Source: an uncultured Campylobacter sp.
GTDB taxonomy: Bacteria; Campylobacterota; Campylobacteria; Campylobacterales; Campylobacteraceae
NCBI GenBank assembly: GCA_945873855.1
Contig: CAMCEN010000005.1
Location: 50,833 to 114,832, forward strand
Length of the DNA: 64,000 bases
Direction of reading: 5' to 3'
The translations under genes and the position numbers were made by a program. The notes under the pieces were generated by a model that did no database searches, was not told the DNA's origin, and saw only the letters and a program-made list of their open reading frames with translations. Within the stretch, counting starts at the first letter, position 1, and every line of letters begins with the position of its first letter. Positions 34,854-43,756 of this stretch are shown here, piece after piece.

Positions 34854-34859
34854 TATAAT
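34854..34859 (+). promoter_or_regulatory. -10 box for fapA-like gene
   Basis: TATAAT 42 bases before the ATG at 34901, in T-rich sequence, in the divergent gap with mqnC. Confidence 0.5.
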
Positions 34860-34900
34860 TGCTAAGTTTTTGGCACAAATTTGGCAAATAAAGTGAGAAT

Positions 34901-36757
34901 ATGGGAAAAGTTTCATCAGCTATAATCAATACAGAAAATGTCTACGGTGACCTTGAAGTAGCCGCAAAAGCCTCTGGAGTCCCTGTAAAAGATGTGGATG
35001 TCGATATCCTAGCTGTTCATACAAAATACATGATAGGCGAGGGCGAGATACAAAGCGTAGAAGATCTTAGCATTTTTGACAATGATGAGTTTTTTCTAAA
35101 CCCAGAACTTCACATAGAACAAAGTTATCGTGTGCGCTACTACGATAAAACCGTAACTGAAAAAACACACTTACCAAAAATCGCAATCGCCTCAAACAAA
35201 ACTCTAACCAAAATCAGAGCCAAAATCCTAGCAGATAGCGAGGTTAGATACACAGCCGATCTAGCAGACGAACTAGAAAATGCGATAAATAGAACCTTGC
35301 TAAAATATGGATTTTTAATAGGCGTTCGCTCAAATAACTTAAAAAACGAAGTTCGCCGTGTAGCAAGTCTAATTCGTGTAAATGGAGCTTTGATAGAAGA
35401 TGTGATATTTGATGTAGCACAAGGCATAGAACCGCTAGAGCCGATTGATGATGCTATGATATATCACTATAAAAATAAGGTAGAAAACGCTGATGACCCA
35501 AACTCTAGCGTGCTCTCAGTAGTTGGCGAAAATGAAACCATAATAGAATATGTAAAATCAAAACCAGGTCGCAATGGCCGCAATCTAAAAGGTGAGCTAA
35601 TCGCTGTAACAGAAGCTAAAAACGAAAATGCAGTAGAGATAAAAACCACAGAAAAAATACGCAAAGAAGAAGATGATAAGAGCATTCGCTATATCGCTAT
35701 TAGCCAAGGCTATGTAAGCGATGAGGGCGGTGTGTATGATATAAAAGAAAAGCTAGAAGTTAACTCAGTAAATCTAAAAACCACAGGTAGCATAGAAGCA
35801 GGCCTTGATAGCGATGTTACCATAAATGTAACTGAAAGCGATGTGCTAAAAGATGCCATCGGCCCTGGTATGAGTATAGAGACAAGCACGCTAAATGTCC
35901 AAGGCTCAGTAGCAGAGGGCGCTAGTATAAAGGCACGCTCAGTTACCATAGGTGGCCTAACACACGCAAAATCCGCGATAGAGAGCGTAGATGCTGATAT
36001 AGCCACGCATTTAGGCACTTTAACTTGCTCAGGTGAGGCAAAAATCGACAGACTAGAGGGTGGCTCGGTAAGGGCGCGCGTAGTAAATGTAAATGTCGCA
36101 GTAGGAGGGTCTATCACAGGCGAGGAAGTATATATAAATGAACTAAACTCAAACTGCACCATAACAGCAGCCAAGCTAGTAGTGATAAATCAGCTTCGTG
36201 GTAGAGATAATCGCATCATCATAGATATAATGCAAACCCCAGAATACGCCAAAAATCTAAAAGTCTACACAGACGAAAAACAAACCCTAGGCAGGGAACT
36301 TCACAAACTAAAAGCAAATCTCCAAGACAAACTCTCGCTAATAAACTCAAATACAAGCTCAGTAGGATATGTAAAAAAAAGAATAGAAGAACTCTCAGCC
36401 ACCGGCACAGAAGCCCCAGCGAGCCTGCTAAACAAACTCAAAGACTACCAAAGCCTAGTCTACGAATATAACACCATCGCCAAGCACTACCGCACCCAAA
36501 AAGAACGCTACGATGAGGTCATCGCAATACTACAAAAAATGCAAGATATGATCTTTGATAGCAAGGTAGTAAACAAAGGGCGCTGGGTAGAGCTAAATGA
36601 TATAAAGTTTGAGCTAATCGAACCTCGCAAAAGCATATGCTATGTAACAAAAGAAAACGAACTAGCGCGCGTGATTACTATTAGGCACCTTGAAATCGCA
36701 GGCGAGCATATCTATGAGATCAAAAAGAGCAATGAAATGCCTCAAGAATTGCTCTAG
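34901..36757 (+). CDS. FapA-family protein (DUF342)
   Basis: A 618-residue protein with the DUF342/FapA plan: an N-terminal alpha/beta part, the conserved KSKPGRNGRNLKGELI near 225-240, then right-handed beta-helix repeats (VNSVNLKTTGSIEAGLDS; IKARSVTIGGLTHAKSAI; SVRARVVNVNVAVGGSITG) and a C-terminal coiled coil around 450-530. FapA of Vibrio is linked to flagellar assembly and polar signalling; the Campylobacter role is not known. Likely cytoplasmic. Confidence 0.85.
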   Translation: MGKVSSAIINTENVYGDLEVAAKASGVPVKDVDVDILAVHTKYMIGEGEIQSVEDLSIFDNDEFFLNPELHIEQSYRVRYYDKTVTEKTHLPKIAIASNKTLTKIRAKILADSEVRYTADLADELENAINRTLLKYGFLIGVRSNNLKNEVRRVASLIRVNGALIEDVIFDVAQGIEPLEPIDDAMIYHYKNKVENADDPNSSVLSVVGENETIIEYVKSKPGRNGRNLKGELIAVTEAKNENAVEIKTTEKIRKEEDDKSIRYIAISQGYVSDEGGVYDIKEKLEVNSVNLKTTGSIEAGLDSDVTINVTESDVLKDAIGPGMSIETSTLNVQGSVAEGASIKARSVTIGGLTHAKSAIESVDADIATHLGTLTCSGEAKIDRLEGGSVRARVVNVNVAVGGSITGEEVYINELNSNCTITAAKLVVINQLRGRDNRIIIDIMQTPEYAKNLKVYTDEKQTLGRELHKLKANLQDKLSLINSNTSSVGYVKKRIEELSATGTEAPASLLNKLKDYQSLVYEYNTIAKHYRTQKERYDEVIAILQKMQDMIFDSKVVNKGRWVELNDIKFELIEPRKSICYVTKENELARVITIRHLEIAGEHIYEIKKSNEMPQELL

Positions 36758-36842
36758 GAATTCTAGATTTTGCGTAGGAATTCTAGAATTTTCGTAGGAA
36801 TTCTCGAATTCCCAAGTAAAAAAATCAAAAAAAAGAGAAAAA
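36758..36842. repeat. Three palindrome units before ruvA
   Basis: GGAATTCTAGATTTT, GGAATTCTAGAATTTT and GGAATTCTCGAATTCC follow each other at about 36757-36812. The last keeps dyad symmetry despite a changed centre (CTCGAA...), so pairing seems to matter. Confidence 0.65.
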
Positions 36843-37397
36843 ATGATAAAAGCAATAGAAGGAAAAATTGTTAAAAAAGAACCAACTTATATTTGGCTAA
36901 AAACAAGTGGAGTTAGCTACGGCATAGCAGTTTCGCTTTTTACTAGTGCGAAACTTGAGCTAGGTGAGGTCTGCGAGCTTTTTATCACGCAGATTATCAA
37001 AGAAGATGCTCATTTGCTTTTTGGCTTTACTAGCACTAGCGAACAGCGCATTTTTGAGCTAATGCTAAAAGTAAGCGGCATAGGTCCTGCTACTGCTCTT
37101 GCTGTGTGTTCTAGCCTTGAGCCTGATGCTGTTGCCTTGGCTGTAAAAAACGGCGATATAGCTACCTTTAAAAGAGTGCCTGGCATAGGAGAGAAAACTG
37201 CCAAACTACTTCTAGCCCAGCTTGGCGATGCTAGCTTTTTAGCTACTACTAGCACAAATCCAGCTAATAATGAAGCACTTTTAGCGCTTGAGAGCCTTGG
37301 CTTTAAGCGTGATGCTATCAGCCTAGCACTATCAAAATGCGCTTCAAGTGAGACCGTCTCACTCATAAAAGAAGCACTAAAAATACTAAAAAAATAG
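36843..37397 (+). CDS. ruvA: Holliday junction branch-migration protein RuvA
   Basis: A 184-residue protein with the OB fold start MIKAIEGKIVKKEPTYIWLKTSGVSYGI (read as two pieces), helix-hairpin-helix motifs LMLKVSGIGPATALAVCSSL and FKRVPGIGEKTAKLLLAQL, and a C-terminal RuvB-binding domain. It acts with RuvB and RuvC in recombination. hypE follows after eight bases. Confidence 0.97.
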   Translation: MIKAIEGKIVKKEPTYIWLKTSGVSYGIAVSLFTSAKLELGEVCELFITQIIKEDAHLLFGFTSTSEQRIFELMLKVSGIGPATALAVCSSLEPDAVALAVKNGDIATFKRVPGIGEKTAKLLLAQLGDASFLATTSTNPANNEALLALESLGFKRDAISLALSKCASSETVSLIKEALKILKK

Positions 37398-37405
37398 GAT
37401 AAATA

Positions 37406-38413
37406 ATGATAAAATCAGTATCCCTAGCCTGCGGTGGTGGCGGGGCAGAGATGAGTGCGCTTATAAATGATGTGATTTTTAAGTGCTTTGATAATGAAAT
37501 TTTGCGCCAAAGCAATGATGGGGCTGTGCTTGATTTTGGTGCTAAAAAGCTGGTTTTTACCACTGATAGCTTTGTGGTAAATCCTATATTTTTTGCTGGT
37601 GGCGACATCGGCAAAATCGCAGCTTGCGGCAGTATAAACGACATAGCTATGATGGGCGCAAAGCCTTTGTATCTAAGCTGTGCTTTAATTATCGAAGAAG
37701 GCTTTGAGCTTGCTAATTTAGAGCGTATTTTATGCTCTCTTGCTAGTGTGGCAAAAGATGCTGGCCTAAGCGTAGTGTGTGGCGATACAAAGGTCGTGCC
37801 AAAGGGTGCTTGTGATGGTATTTTTATAAACACTAGCGGGGTTGGCTCTCTTTTAGATGAGAGCTTGCCAGCTAGCACAAAAAGGTTAAAATCAGCAAGC
37901 CCTGAAAAAAAGATAAAAATTTTGCTAAGTGGCGATATAGGCAGGCACGGAGCAGCCTTGATGGCTAGCAGGCATGGTTTGCAAAGCTTGCTTAGTAGTG
38001 ACTGCGCTGCTCTAAATGCTGTGGTTGAAAGCCTTTATAACGCAGGCATTAGACCACTAGCGATGAGAGATGCGACTAGAGGCGGACTTAGTGCTGTTTT
38101 ACACGAGTGGGCTAGGGTGCGTGGTGGCATAGAAGTGTGTGAAGAAAAAGTCGCTGTGAGTGCTGAGGTTATGGGGGTTTGTGAGTTGCTTGGCTTTGAG
38201 GCGTATGAACTAGCAAATGAAGGCACTTTTGTGCTAGCTGTGAGCGAAGATGAGAGTCAAATTGCGCTAAAGGTACTAAAAGAGTTTAATTTAGCTGCGC
38301 AGATTATCGGTGAGTTTTGCGCTGATTTTAAGGGCGTTAGGCTAAAAAATATTTATGGCTCAAAAAGATTTTTAGATGAGCCAAAGGGCGAGTTACTGCC
38401 TAGAATTTGTTAA
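37406..38413 (+). CDS. hypE: [NiFe]-hydrogenase maturation protein HypE
   Basis: A 335-residue PurM-like enzyme. It dehydrates the thiocarbamate on its own C-terminal cysteine to make the cyanide ligand of the active-site iron. Seen here: GGDIGKIAACGSINDIAMMGAKP with family glycines, LLSGDIGRHGAALM, and the C-terminal PRIC with the essential cysteine last. hypA follows after 11 bases. The hydrogenase genes themselves and hypBCDF are not in the window. Confidence 0.96.
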   Translation: MIKSVSLACGGGGAEMSALINDVIFKCFDNEILRQSNDGAVLDFGAKKLVFTTDSFVVNPIFFAGGDIGKIAACGSINDIAMMGAKPLYLSCALIIEEGFELANLERILCSLASVAKDAGLSVVCGDTKVVPKGACDGIFINTSGVGSLLDESLPASTKRLKSASPEKKIKILLSGDIGRHGAALMASRHGLQSLLSSDCAALNAVVESLYNAGIRPLAMRDATRGGLSAVLHEWARVRGGIEVCEEKVAVSAEVMGVCELLGFEAYELANEGTFVLAVSEDESQIALKVLKEFNLAAQIIGEFCADFKGVRLKNIYGSKRFLDEPKGELLPRIC

Positions 38414-38424
38414 AAGGATAAAAA

Positions 38425-38769
38425 ATGCATGAATTATCAATAGTCCAAGACCTACTAAAAGTATGCGATACTAATGCCACAGAACAAGGTGCATCGTCTG
38501 TAAAAAGAGTAGAAATCCAAATCGGCAAGTTAAGTGGAGTAGAGCCGCACTATCTAAAAAAGGCCTTTGATGCTTTTAAAGTAGGTGGGCATTGTAGCGA
38601 TGCTGAGCTAATAATAGAAATCCAAGATATCATCGTGCGTTGCTGTCAGTGTGGCAGAGAGGGCACTATCATGGCAAATGAGTTTGTCTGCCCGATGTGT
38701 GGTAGCAGAGAGCTTGTGGTGATAAAAGGCGAGGATTTGGTTTTGATGCGCTTAGAGCTTGAGAAATGA
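38425..38769 (+). CDS. hypA: Hydrogenase nickel incorporation protein HypA
   Basis: A 114-residue nickel metallochaperone. The N-terminal MHELSIVQDLL carries the nickel ligand His2. The zinc site is two CxxC pairs, CCQCGREG and CPMCGS. It delivers nickel to [NiFe]-hydrogenase (and, in ureolytic relatives, urease). Links functionally to nikKMLQO at 16.8-20.1 kb. Confidence 0.97.
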   Translation: MHELSIVQDLLKVCDTNATEQGASSVKRVEIQIGKLSGVEPHYLKKAFDAFKVGGHCSDAELIIEIQDIIVRCCQCGREGTIMANEFVCPMCGSRELVVIKGEDLVLMRLELEK

Positions 38770-38860
38770 GAATTCTAGATTAAAATTCAAACATTTTTGG
38801 CTAAAATGTAAGAATTCTAGATTAAAATTCAAACATTTTTGGCTAAAATATAAGAATTTA
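38770..38860. repeat. 42-bp tandem direct repeat (two copies plus a third start)
   Basis: The unit begins with GAATTCTAGATTAAAATTC, continues with AAACATTTTTGGCTAAAAT, and starts at 38770 and 38812; a third start (GAATTTAAG) is at 38854, all with period 42. The copies differ by one base. They lie between hypA and the tRNA promoter. Function unknown; slipped-strand duplication of a palindrome-bearing segment is the simplest origin. Confidence 0.85.
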
Positions 38861-38872
38861 AGCTAATTTTAA

Positions 38873-38901
38873 TTGACAAAAGCTAAAAAACTCATTATAA
38901 T
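38873..38901 (+). promoter_or_regulatory. Consensus sigma-70 promoter for tRNA-Gln/tRNA-fMet
   Basis: TTGACA (38873-38878) and TATAAT (38896-38901) are separated by exactly 17 bases, a perfect match to consensus and rare among Campylobacter promoters. The predicted start is about 10 bases before the tRNA. Confidence 0.85.
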
Positions 38902-38918
38902 TCCAGTCTTTTTATCGT

Positions 38919-38993
38919 TGGGGTATCGCCAAGCGGTAAGGCATCAGGTTTTGGTCCTGACATTCGGAGGTTCGAATCCTCCTACCCCATCCA
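38919..38993 (+). tRNA. tRNA-Gln (anticodon TTG)
   Basis: Cloverleaf with acceptor TGGGGTA/TACCCCA, anticodon TTG in loop TTTTGGT, T-arm GGAGG-TTCGAAT-CCTCC and encoded CCA (38991-38993). Transcribed from the consensus promoter upstream, probably with tRNA-fMet 22 bases later. Confidence 0.97.
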
Positions 38994-39015
38994 CAAAAAA
39001 ATCCTTCTTATTTAT

Positions 39016-39091
39016 CGCGAGGTAGAGCAGTTGGTAGCTCGTCGGGCTCATAACCCGGAGGCCGCAGGTTCAAGTCCTGCCCTCGCAACCA
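39016..39091 (+). tRNA. Initiator tRNA-fMet (anticodon CAT)
   Basis: Acceptor CGCGAGG/CCTCGCA leaves a C1-A72 mismatch, and the anticodon stem ends in three G-C pairs (CGGGCTCATAACCCG). Both are hallmarks of initiator tRNA, which separates it from elongator Met and Ile2. CCA is encoded at 39089-39091. Confidence 0.95.
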
Positions 39092-39128
39092 TATTTTAAA
39101 TTATAGAAAATTTTAAGTTTTTATTGGC

Positions 39129-39134
39129 TATAAT
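39129..39134 (+). promoter_or_regulatory. -10 box for small RNA candidate
   Basis: TATAAT preceded by T-rich AAATTTTAAGTTTTTATTGG, the usual Campylobacter promoter style. A transcript would begin near 39140. Confidence 0.6.
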
Positions 39135-39139
39135 TCGCC

Positions 39140-39199
39140 TTGACATTCGATAAGTCAAATACCACCTTCAAGTCCTTTATGGGCTTGGAGGTTTTTTTA
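39140..39199 (+). ncRNA. Candidate free-standing small RNA, about 60 nt
   Basis: Two hairpins follow the promoter: TTGAC (39140-39144) with GTCAA (39154-39158), then ACCTTCAAGTCC (39164-39175) with GGGCTTGGAGGT (39181-39192) followed by seven T, a strong intrinsic terminator. The next gene has its own TATAAT at 39231, so this looks like a separate short transcription unit rather than a leader. No open frame longer than a few codons. Identity and target unknown. Confidence 0.6.
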
Positions 39200-39230
39200 T
39201 TTATTTTGGCTATTTTTATTCTTATTTTGC

Positions 39231-39236
39231 TATAAT
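39231..39236 (+). promoter_or_regulatory. -10 box for the NYN-domain gene
   Basis: TATAAT 28 bases before the ATG at 39264. Confidence 0.55.
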
Positions 39237-39263
39237 TTAAGCAAAAACTGGAGTAAAAGCACA

Positions 39264-39983
39264 ATGCAAACTTCCAAATGCGCTTTATTTATTGATTGTG
39301 AAAATGTTCCGGTATCGTTTTTGCCACAGATTATTTCAGCCTTAGAGCCTTTTAATGTGTGTTCTAAAAAAGCCTATGCAAACTGGCAGATTTCTACGCC
39401 TTGGAGCCAAATTTTAGACAAGTTTGGCATAGAACCTGTGCAGATTTTTCACAAAGGGCTTAAAAACTCTAGCGATTTGCGCCTTAGCTTGGATTGTTTG
39501 CAAATGGCGTATGAAAGGACTGATATCACGCACTTTGCTTTGGTTACTAGCGATAGTGATTTTAGGCATTTGGTCTTTAAACTACTTGATTTAGGGCGTG
39601 AGGTTTTAGGCTTTGGCGAGAGCAAGACTGATAATGACTTTGCTGGGATTTTTACTACTTTTCATCTGCTAAAAGCGCCTGAGCTAAAAATACAAGCAAA
39701 AGAAAAAATAAAAAACAAAGTAGATAAGAGCGAACAAGATGACTTTTTAAAAGCTCTTATTTGGGCTTGCGCTGGCTTTGAGGGCTTTGCTGAGATAAAC
39801 AAAATCAACTCAAAAATGATAGCTCATTTTGGCAAAGACTGGGGTATAAGAAAAACCTCTTTTAAAAGCTGGGCGAGATTTTTTAAGCTATATTCGGCAT
39901 TTTTTGATGTTTGCTACAAAGATGAAGAAAAGCACACCGGCATGAGCGTGCGACTAAAAGAAAACGCTCTTTTAAAAATATAA
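39264..39983 (+). CDS. NYN-domain (PIN-like) protein with C-terminal OST-HTH-like region
   Basis: A 239-residue protein. The N-terminal 140 residues carry the NYN nuclease acidic residues: FIDCENVPVSF, SSDLRLSLDCLQMAYE and ALVTSDSDFRHLV. These proteins (LabA/DUF88) are RNases or RNA-binding regulators. The C-terminal 90 residues (DFLKALIWACAGFEGFAEINK, then DWGIRKTSFKSWARFFKL) resemble LOTUS/OST-HTH RNA-binding domains. Exact target unknown. Confidence 0.8.
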   Translation: MQTSKCALFIDCENVPVSFLPQIISALEPFNVCSKKAYANWQISTPWSQILDKFGIEPVQIFHKGLKNSSDLRLSLDCLQMAYERTDITHFALVTSDSDFRHLVFKLLDLGREVLGFGESKTDNDFAGIFTTFHLLKAPELKIQAKEKIKNKVDKSEQDDFLKALIWACAGFEGFAEINKINSKMIAHFGKDWGIRKTSFKSWARFFKLYSAFFDVCYKDEEKHTGMSVRLKENALLKI

Positions 39984-40577
39984 AAATCAAATCTAGAATT
40001 CCTAAGTAAAAACCACTAGGAATTCTAGATTTATTCTTGGGAATTCTAGATTTTTGCTCGCTTTTAGGCTGGATAAGCCTAGCTCGCAAATTTTATAAGG
40101 GCTACGCCCTAAACCCTTGGGGCCCTAAAACCCCACTAAAATTTAGAATTCTCTTGTTTTATCTGTGTTTTTTTGTTTCACATCCGCTGGTTGCTTCGCA
40201 TCCGCTGGTTGGGGGTTAGGGGGTATTTTTTAGGGAATTCTAGAATTCCCTATAGAGATCCCCCAGTCAAGCTGGGGGATGACAAAGAAAGTCAGGTCGT
40301 GGGATGACATAGTAGGGAATTTTAGAATTCCTAGAGATTGCTTCGGTCGCTTTGCTCCCTCGCAATGACGGAATTCTAGAATTCTTAGAGCAGAGATCCT
40401 CAGCTCAAGCTGGGGGATGACAAAGACTGGGGAATTCTAGATTTTGTTTAAAAGAAACCCACTAACCCCCAGAAAACTAGAATTCCTAAAATAAAATCTA
40501 GAATTCCTAGAATAAAAAACTAGAATTCATAGAATAAAATCTAGAATTCCTAAGCAAAATGAGCAAAATACCTAAAA
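39984..40577. repeat. Mosaic repeat island 3
   Basis: No gene is seen. Contents: palindromes; a composite unit around 40050-40140 with the GGGCTACGCCCTAAACCC segment; tandem CATCCGCTGGTT copies near 40180-40210; GATC-type hairpins 40255-40284 and 40392-40421; a REP-like unit 40335-40370; and a string of four CTAGAATTCCTA-type copies near 40484-40555 at the nusA end. Confidence 0.85.
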
Positions 40578-41672
40578 TTACTCTTCGCCAAAAAGAGCTT
40601 TTAGATTTTTTAGACCTTCTTCGTTGTCTTTGTGCTCGCTGCTGCCGCTCTGGGTAAGCTCTATTTCGTAGCCTGTGAGCATGCTAGCTAGGCGGATGTT
40701 TATGCCTGCTTGGCCTATGGCTTTGCTTTTTTGTTCAGCATCTATCATTACCACAGCTTTTTTATCTTCGATTTTTACGCTGATGATGCGAGCTGGACTA
40801 AGCGCGCGCGCGACAAAAATCGCAGGGTCTGCGCTATACTCGATTGCGTCTATGTTTTCACCATTTAGCTCTTTGCTAACAGCGTTTATTCTCACGCCTT
40901 TTACGCCCACAGCAGTGCCTACAGCATCTACATTTGGACTGGTTGAAAAGAACGCTACTTTTGCCTTTTTGCCAGGAATTCTTGCGCTATTTTGGATGAT
41001 TACGCTACCTTCTTTTATCTCAGGCACCCCAGCTTTTAAAAGAGCTTCTAAAAACTTTGGCGAGGTGCGAGTAAGCTCGATTTTGATACCCAAACGCTTA
41101 TCAAAATGCACGCTGCGAATGAGTGCTTTTATGGTATCGCCGACTTTGAATTTCTCATCTTTTATGCGGTTTTTGCGGCTCATTAGCGTTTTTGTCTCGC
41201 CAACTTCTACAAAGGTAGTCTCGTCATTTCCCACGCTTGTAACCACGCCGATTACTAAGCTGCCTATTAAAGCGGTGTATTTTTCATACACTTTATCATC
41301 GATTAGCTTGCCGATGTGGTATTCTATTTCTTTTGAGAGGGCAGCAGCTGCGGTGCGGCCGTAGTTTTCTAGGTTTAGTTCGTAGTTTAAAGAATCGCCG
41401 ATTTCTAGGCTTTTATCAATTTGTCTAGCTTTTTTTAGGCTGATAAAATGCCTCTCATCAAGCCTCTCATCATCATCTGCGACTACTAAAATATGCTCAT
41501 AAAGGCGTAGTTCTTTGCTGGCTTTGTCTATTTGGACATCGTATTCTAGCCCTTCGCCTATTACTTTTTTGGCTGTTTGGATAAAGGCTGTTTTTATGCG
41601 CTCAGCGACATCTGCGTATTCTAGTCCTTTTTCATTTGCTATTGATTCTATTATATCTGCGATTTTTTCCAT
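40578..41672 (-). CDS. nusA: Transcription termination/antitermination protein NusA
   Basis: A 364-residue protein: N-terminal RNA-polymerase-binding domain (ANEKGLEYADVAERIKTAF), S1 domain near 135-200 (IGSLVIGVVTSVGNDETTFVEVG), then two KH domains with NAVSKELNGENIDAIEYS and KAIGQAGINIRLASMLTGYEIEL. It lacks the C-terminal repeats of the E. coli protein, as usual in this phylum. It affects pausing and hairpin-dependent termination, relevant to the many hairpins here. Confidence 0.96.
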   Translation of the reverse strand: MEKIADIIESIANEKGLEYADVAERIKTAFIQTAKKVIGEGLEYDVQIDKASKELRLYEHILVVADDDERLDERHFISLKKARQIDKSLEIGDSLNYELNLENYGRTAAAALSKEIEYHIGKLIDDKVYEKYTALIGSLVIGVVTSVGNDETTFVEVGETKTLMSRKNRIKDEKFKVGDTIKALIRSVHFDKRLGIKIELTRTSPKFLEALLKAGVPEIKEGSVIIQNSARIPGKKAKVAFFSTSPNVDAVGTAVGVKGVRINAVSKELNGENIDAIEYSADPAIFVARALSPARIISVKIEDKKAVVMIDAEQKSKAIGQAGINIRLASMLTGYEIELTQSGSSEHKDNEEGLKNLKALFGEE

Positions 41673-41785
41673 TTTACACCTTAAAATTTTTGGGAATTTT
41701 TAAAAGCAAGAACGCAATTAAAAAGCAAGAGCGCAATTATAGCTTAATTTTATTAAAGTTAAATAAAATTTTAAGGCAAATTTGC

Positions 41786-41791
41786 TATAAT
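41786..41791 (+). promoter_or_regulatory. -10 box for HP0268-like/miaB operon
   Basis: TATAAT 35 bases before the ATG at 41826 in T-rich sequence. Confidence 0.55.
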
Positions 41792-41825
41792 TTGCGCTTT
41801 AAAATTTTAAAAAAAAGGGTGGCAA

Positions 41826-42071
41826 ATGGAGTTAAAACTAGCAAGAACTGAGCTTAAATCAAAGCCAAAAGCCAGCATTAGCATTGATAAAATCGAACAA
41901 GACCTAGAAAAAGAAGGCGAGAAAATCTACTATTTTGATAGAGATAACACCCATAAACAGCTAATTTCTTTGGTAGAAAACTTCGAAAAAAAGGGCTTTA
42001 GCGTATATCACCGCATAGTAAAATACGGACTTGACGAAAACGACTATTGCTACGAGGTACATATACTTTGA
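41826..42071 (+). CDS. HP0268-family small nuclease-like protein
   Basis: An 81-residue protein with the family pattern [20 protein letters not shown], then [33 protein letters not shown] (given in parts). HP0268 of Helicobacter was described as a small Smr-like nicking nuclease. The next two genes match HP0269 (miaB) and HP0270, so gene order supports orthology. The stop overlaps the miaB start. Confidence 0.85.
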   Translation: MELKLARTELKSKPKASISIDKIEQDLEKEGEKIYYFDRDNTHKQLISLVENFEKKGFSVYHRIVKYGLDENDYCYEVHIL

Positions 42072-43357
42072 AGTTATTTGTTCGCACGCTTGGCTGTGCG
42101 ATGAATGTCAAAGACTCTGAGCATTTCATCTCACAGCTAAAAGACGACTATGAGCTTTGTGATAGTCCAAATGATGCTGATTTAGTGCTGATTAACACTT
42201 GTTCTGTGCGTGAAAAACCAGTTCAAAAGCTTTTTAGCGAACTAGGCGCACTTCACAGAGATATGAAAAGTGGAGCGAAGCTTGGCGTGTGTGGCTGCAC
42301 GGCCTCTCACCTTGGAGAGGCTATAATAAAGCGTGCGCCATATGTAAGCTTCGTGCTTGGGGCTAGAAATGTAAGCCTGATTAGAGAGGCTGTTGCTACA
42401 CCACGCTTTGTGCGAACGAGCATAGAAAATGACGAAACAAACTTTGAGTTTGAAAACTCGTATAGCTCAAATCCATACAAAAGCTACATAAACATCATGG
42501 TAGGTTGTGATAAAAAATGCACCTACTGCATAGTGCCACACACCAGAGGAGATGAGCTAAGCGTGCCAAAAAGCATTATTTTAGCCGAGGCAAGCAAGGT
42601 GGCTGAAAGTGGGGCAAAAGAGATTTGCTTACTAGGACAAAATGTAAATAACTACGGCAAACGCTTTTCTAGCGAGCAAGAAAAAATAGATTTTAGCGAT
42701 TTACTCTGCGAACTTTGCGAGATAAAGGGCATTGAGCGAATTCGCTTTACTAGTCCGCATCCACTTCACATGGATGATAAATTCCTTGAAGTTTTTAGTA
42801 GCCAGCCAAAAATCTGCAAAAGCATTCACATGCCATTACAATCAGGCTCAACAGCTATTCTAAAAGCGATGAAAAGAGGCTACAGCAAAGAGTGGTTTTT
42901 AAATAGAGCTAGCAGATTAAGAGAGCTTTGTGGTGATAAACTCTCAATCAGCACTGATATCATCGTGGCTTTCCCTGGAGAGAGCGATGCGGACTTTAAA
43001 GACACCATGGATGTCATTGAAAAGGTGCGTTTTGAGCAGATTTTTAGCTTCAAATACTCGCCTCGCCCGCTAACTCCGGCTGCAAATATGGAGCAAATAG
43101 AGCCAAAAATCGCTAGCGAGCGTCTAAGCCACCTGCAATCTCGCCATAATGAAATACTTGATGATATCACAAACTCTAAGGTAGGAGAGGTGATGAGCGT
43201 GTATTTTGATGAGCTAAGAGCTGGCGGCAAGGCGGCTGGCAGAAGCGATAATAACTTTGCTGTGGCAGTAAAAGGTAGCGAAGAGCTACTTGGCAAGGTC
43301 TGCGATGTTCGTATCACAAGCGCACAGCGCATGTTGCTAAGTGGCGAACTAGCGTAG
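42068..43357 (+). CDS. miaB: tRNA-2-methylthio-N6-dimethylallyladenosine synthase MiaB
   Basis: A 429-residue radical-SAM methylthiotransferase for A37 of tRNAs. The N-terminal UPF0004 domain has cysteines in [26 protein letters not shown] and VCGCTA. The radical-SAM motif is [16 protein letters not shown], and a TRAM domain closes the protein. TTG at 42068, overlapping the HP0268-like stop (TTGA), is the natural start because the protein then begins [10 protein letters not shown]; an earlier in-frame start would add seven residues without homology. Confidence 0.95.
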   Translation: MKLFVRTLGCAMNVKDSEHFISQLKDDYELCDSPNDADLVLINTCSVREKPVQKLFSELGALHRDMKSGAKLGVCGCTASHLGEAIIKRAPYVSFVLGARNVSLIREAVATPRFVRTSIENDETNFEFENSYSSNPYKSYINIMVGCDKKCTYCIVPHTRGDELSVPKSIILAEASKVAESGAKEICLLGQNVNNYGKRFSSEQEKIDFSDLLCELCEIKGIERIRFTSPHPLHMDDKFLEVFSSQPKICKSIHMPLQSGSTAILKAMKRGYSKEWFLNRASRLRELCGDKLSISTDIIVAFPGESDADFKDTMDVIEKVRFEQIFSFKYSPRPLTPAANMEQIEPKIASERLSHLQSRHNEILDDITNSKVGEVMSVYFDELRAGGKAAGRSDNNFAVAVKGSEELLGKVCDVRITSAQRMLLSGELA

Positions 43358-43756
43358 GGAATTCTAGAATTCCTAAGGCAAAATCTAGAATTCCTAAGAT
43401 AAAATTCTAGAATTCCTAAGACTAAAAATACCTCAAATTTTAGTGAGGTTTTGGGGGTGAGATGCTTAAGGGGTTAGGGCGTAGCCCTTATAAAAAGCAG
43501 TGGGGTTTGCCCCACTAAAGCGAACAAAAATCTAGAATTCCTAGGGAATTTGATTTAGGAATTCAAGTTTAAGGAATTCTAGTTTTGGGAATTTTAGATT
43601 TAGGAATTCAAATTTAAGGAATTCTAGATTTTGCTTAAAAGATACCCCCTAACCCCCAGAAAACTAGAATTCCATATAGAGATCCTCAGCTCAAGCTGGG
43701 GGATGACATAGTAGGGAATTCTAGAATTCCTAAGAGTTTAATATAAAAGTAAAAAG
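43358..43756. repeat. Mosaic repeat island 4
   Basis: No gene is seen. Four palindromes after miaB are followed by a composite GGGGTTAGGGCGTAGCCCTTATAAAAAGCAGTGGGGTTTGCCCCACTAAAGCG segment (43467-43525, given here by its landmarks), more GGAATTCAAG/GGAATTCTAG half sites, a C-rich ACCCCCTAACCCCC unit near 43643, and a GATC-type hairpin at 43679-43708. Confidence 0.8.

Noticed and set aside
40037..40219. Short frames inside the repeat islands
   Set aside because: They are translations of repeat units (RNSR, ILEF, LNPWG) with no homology or ribosome sites.
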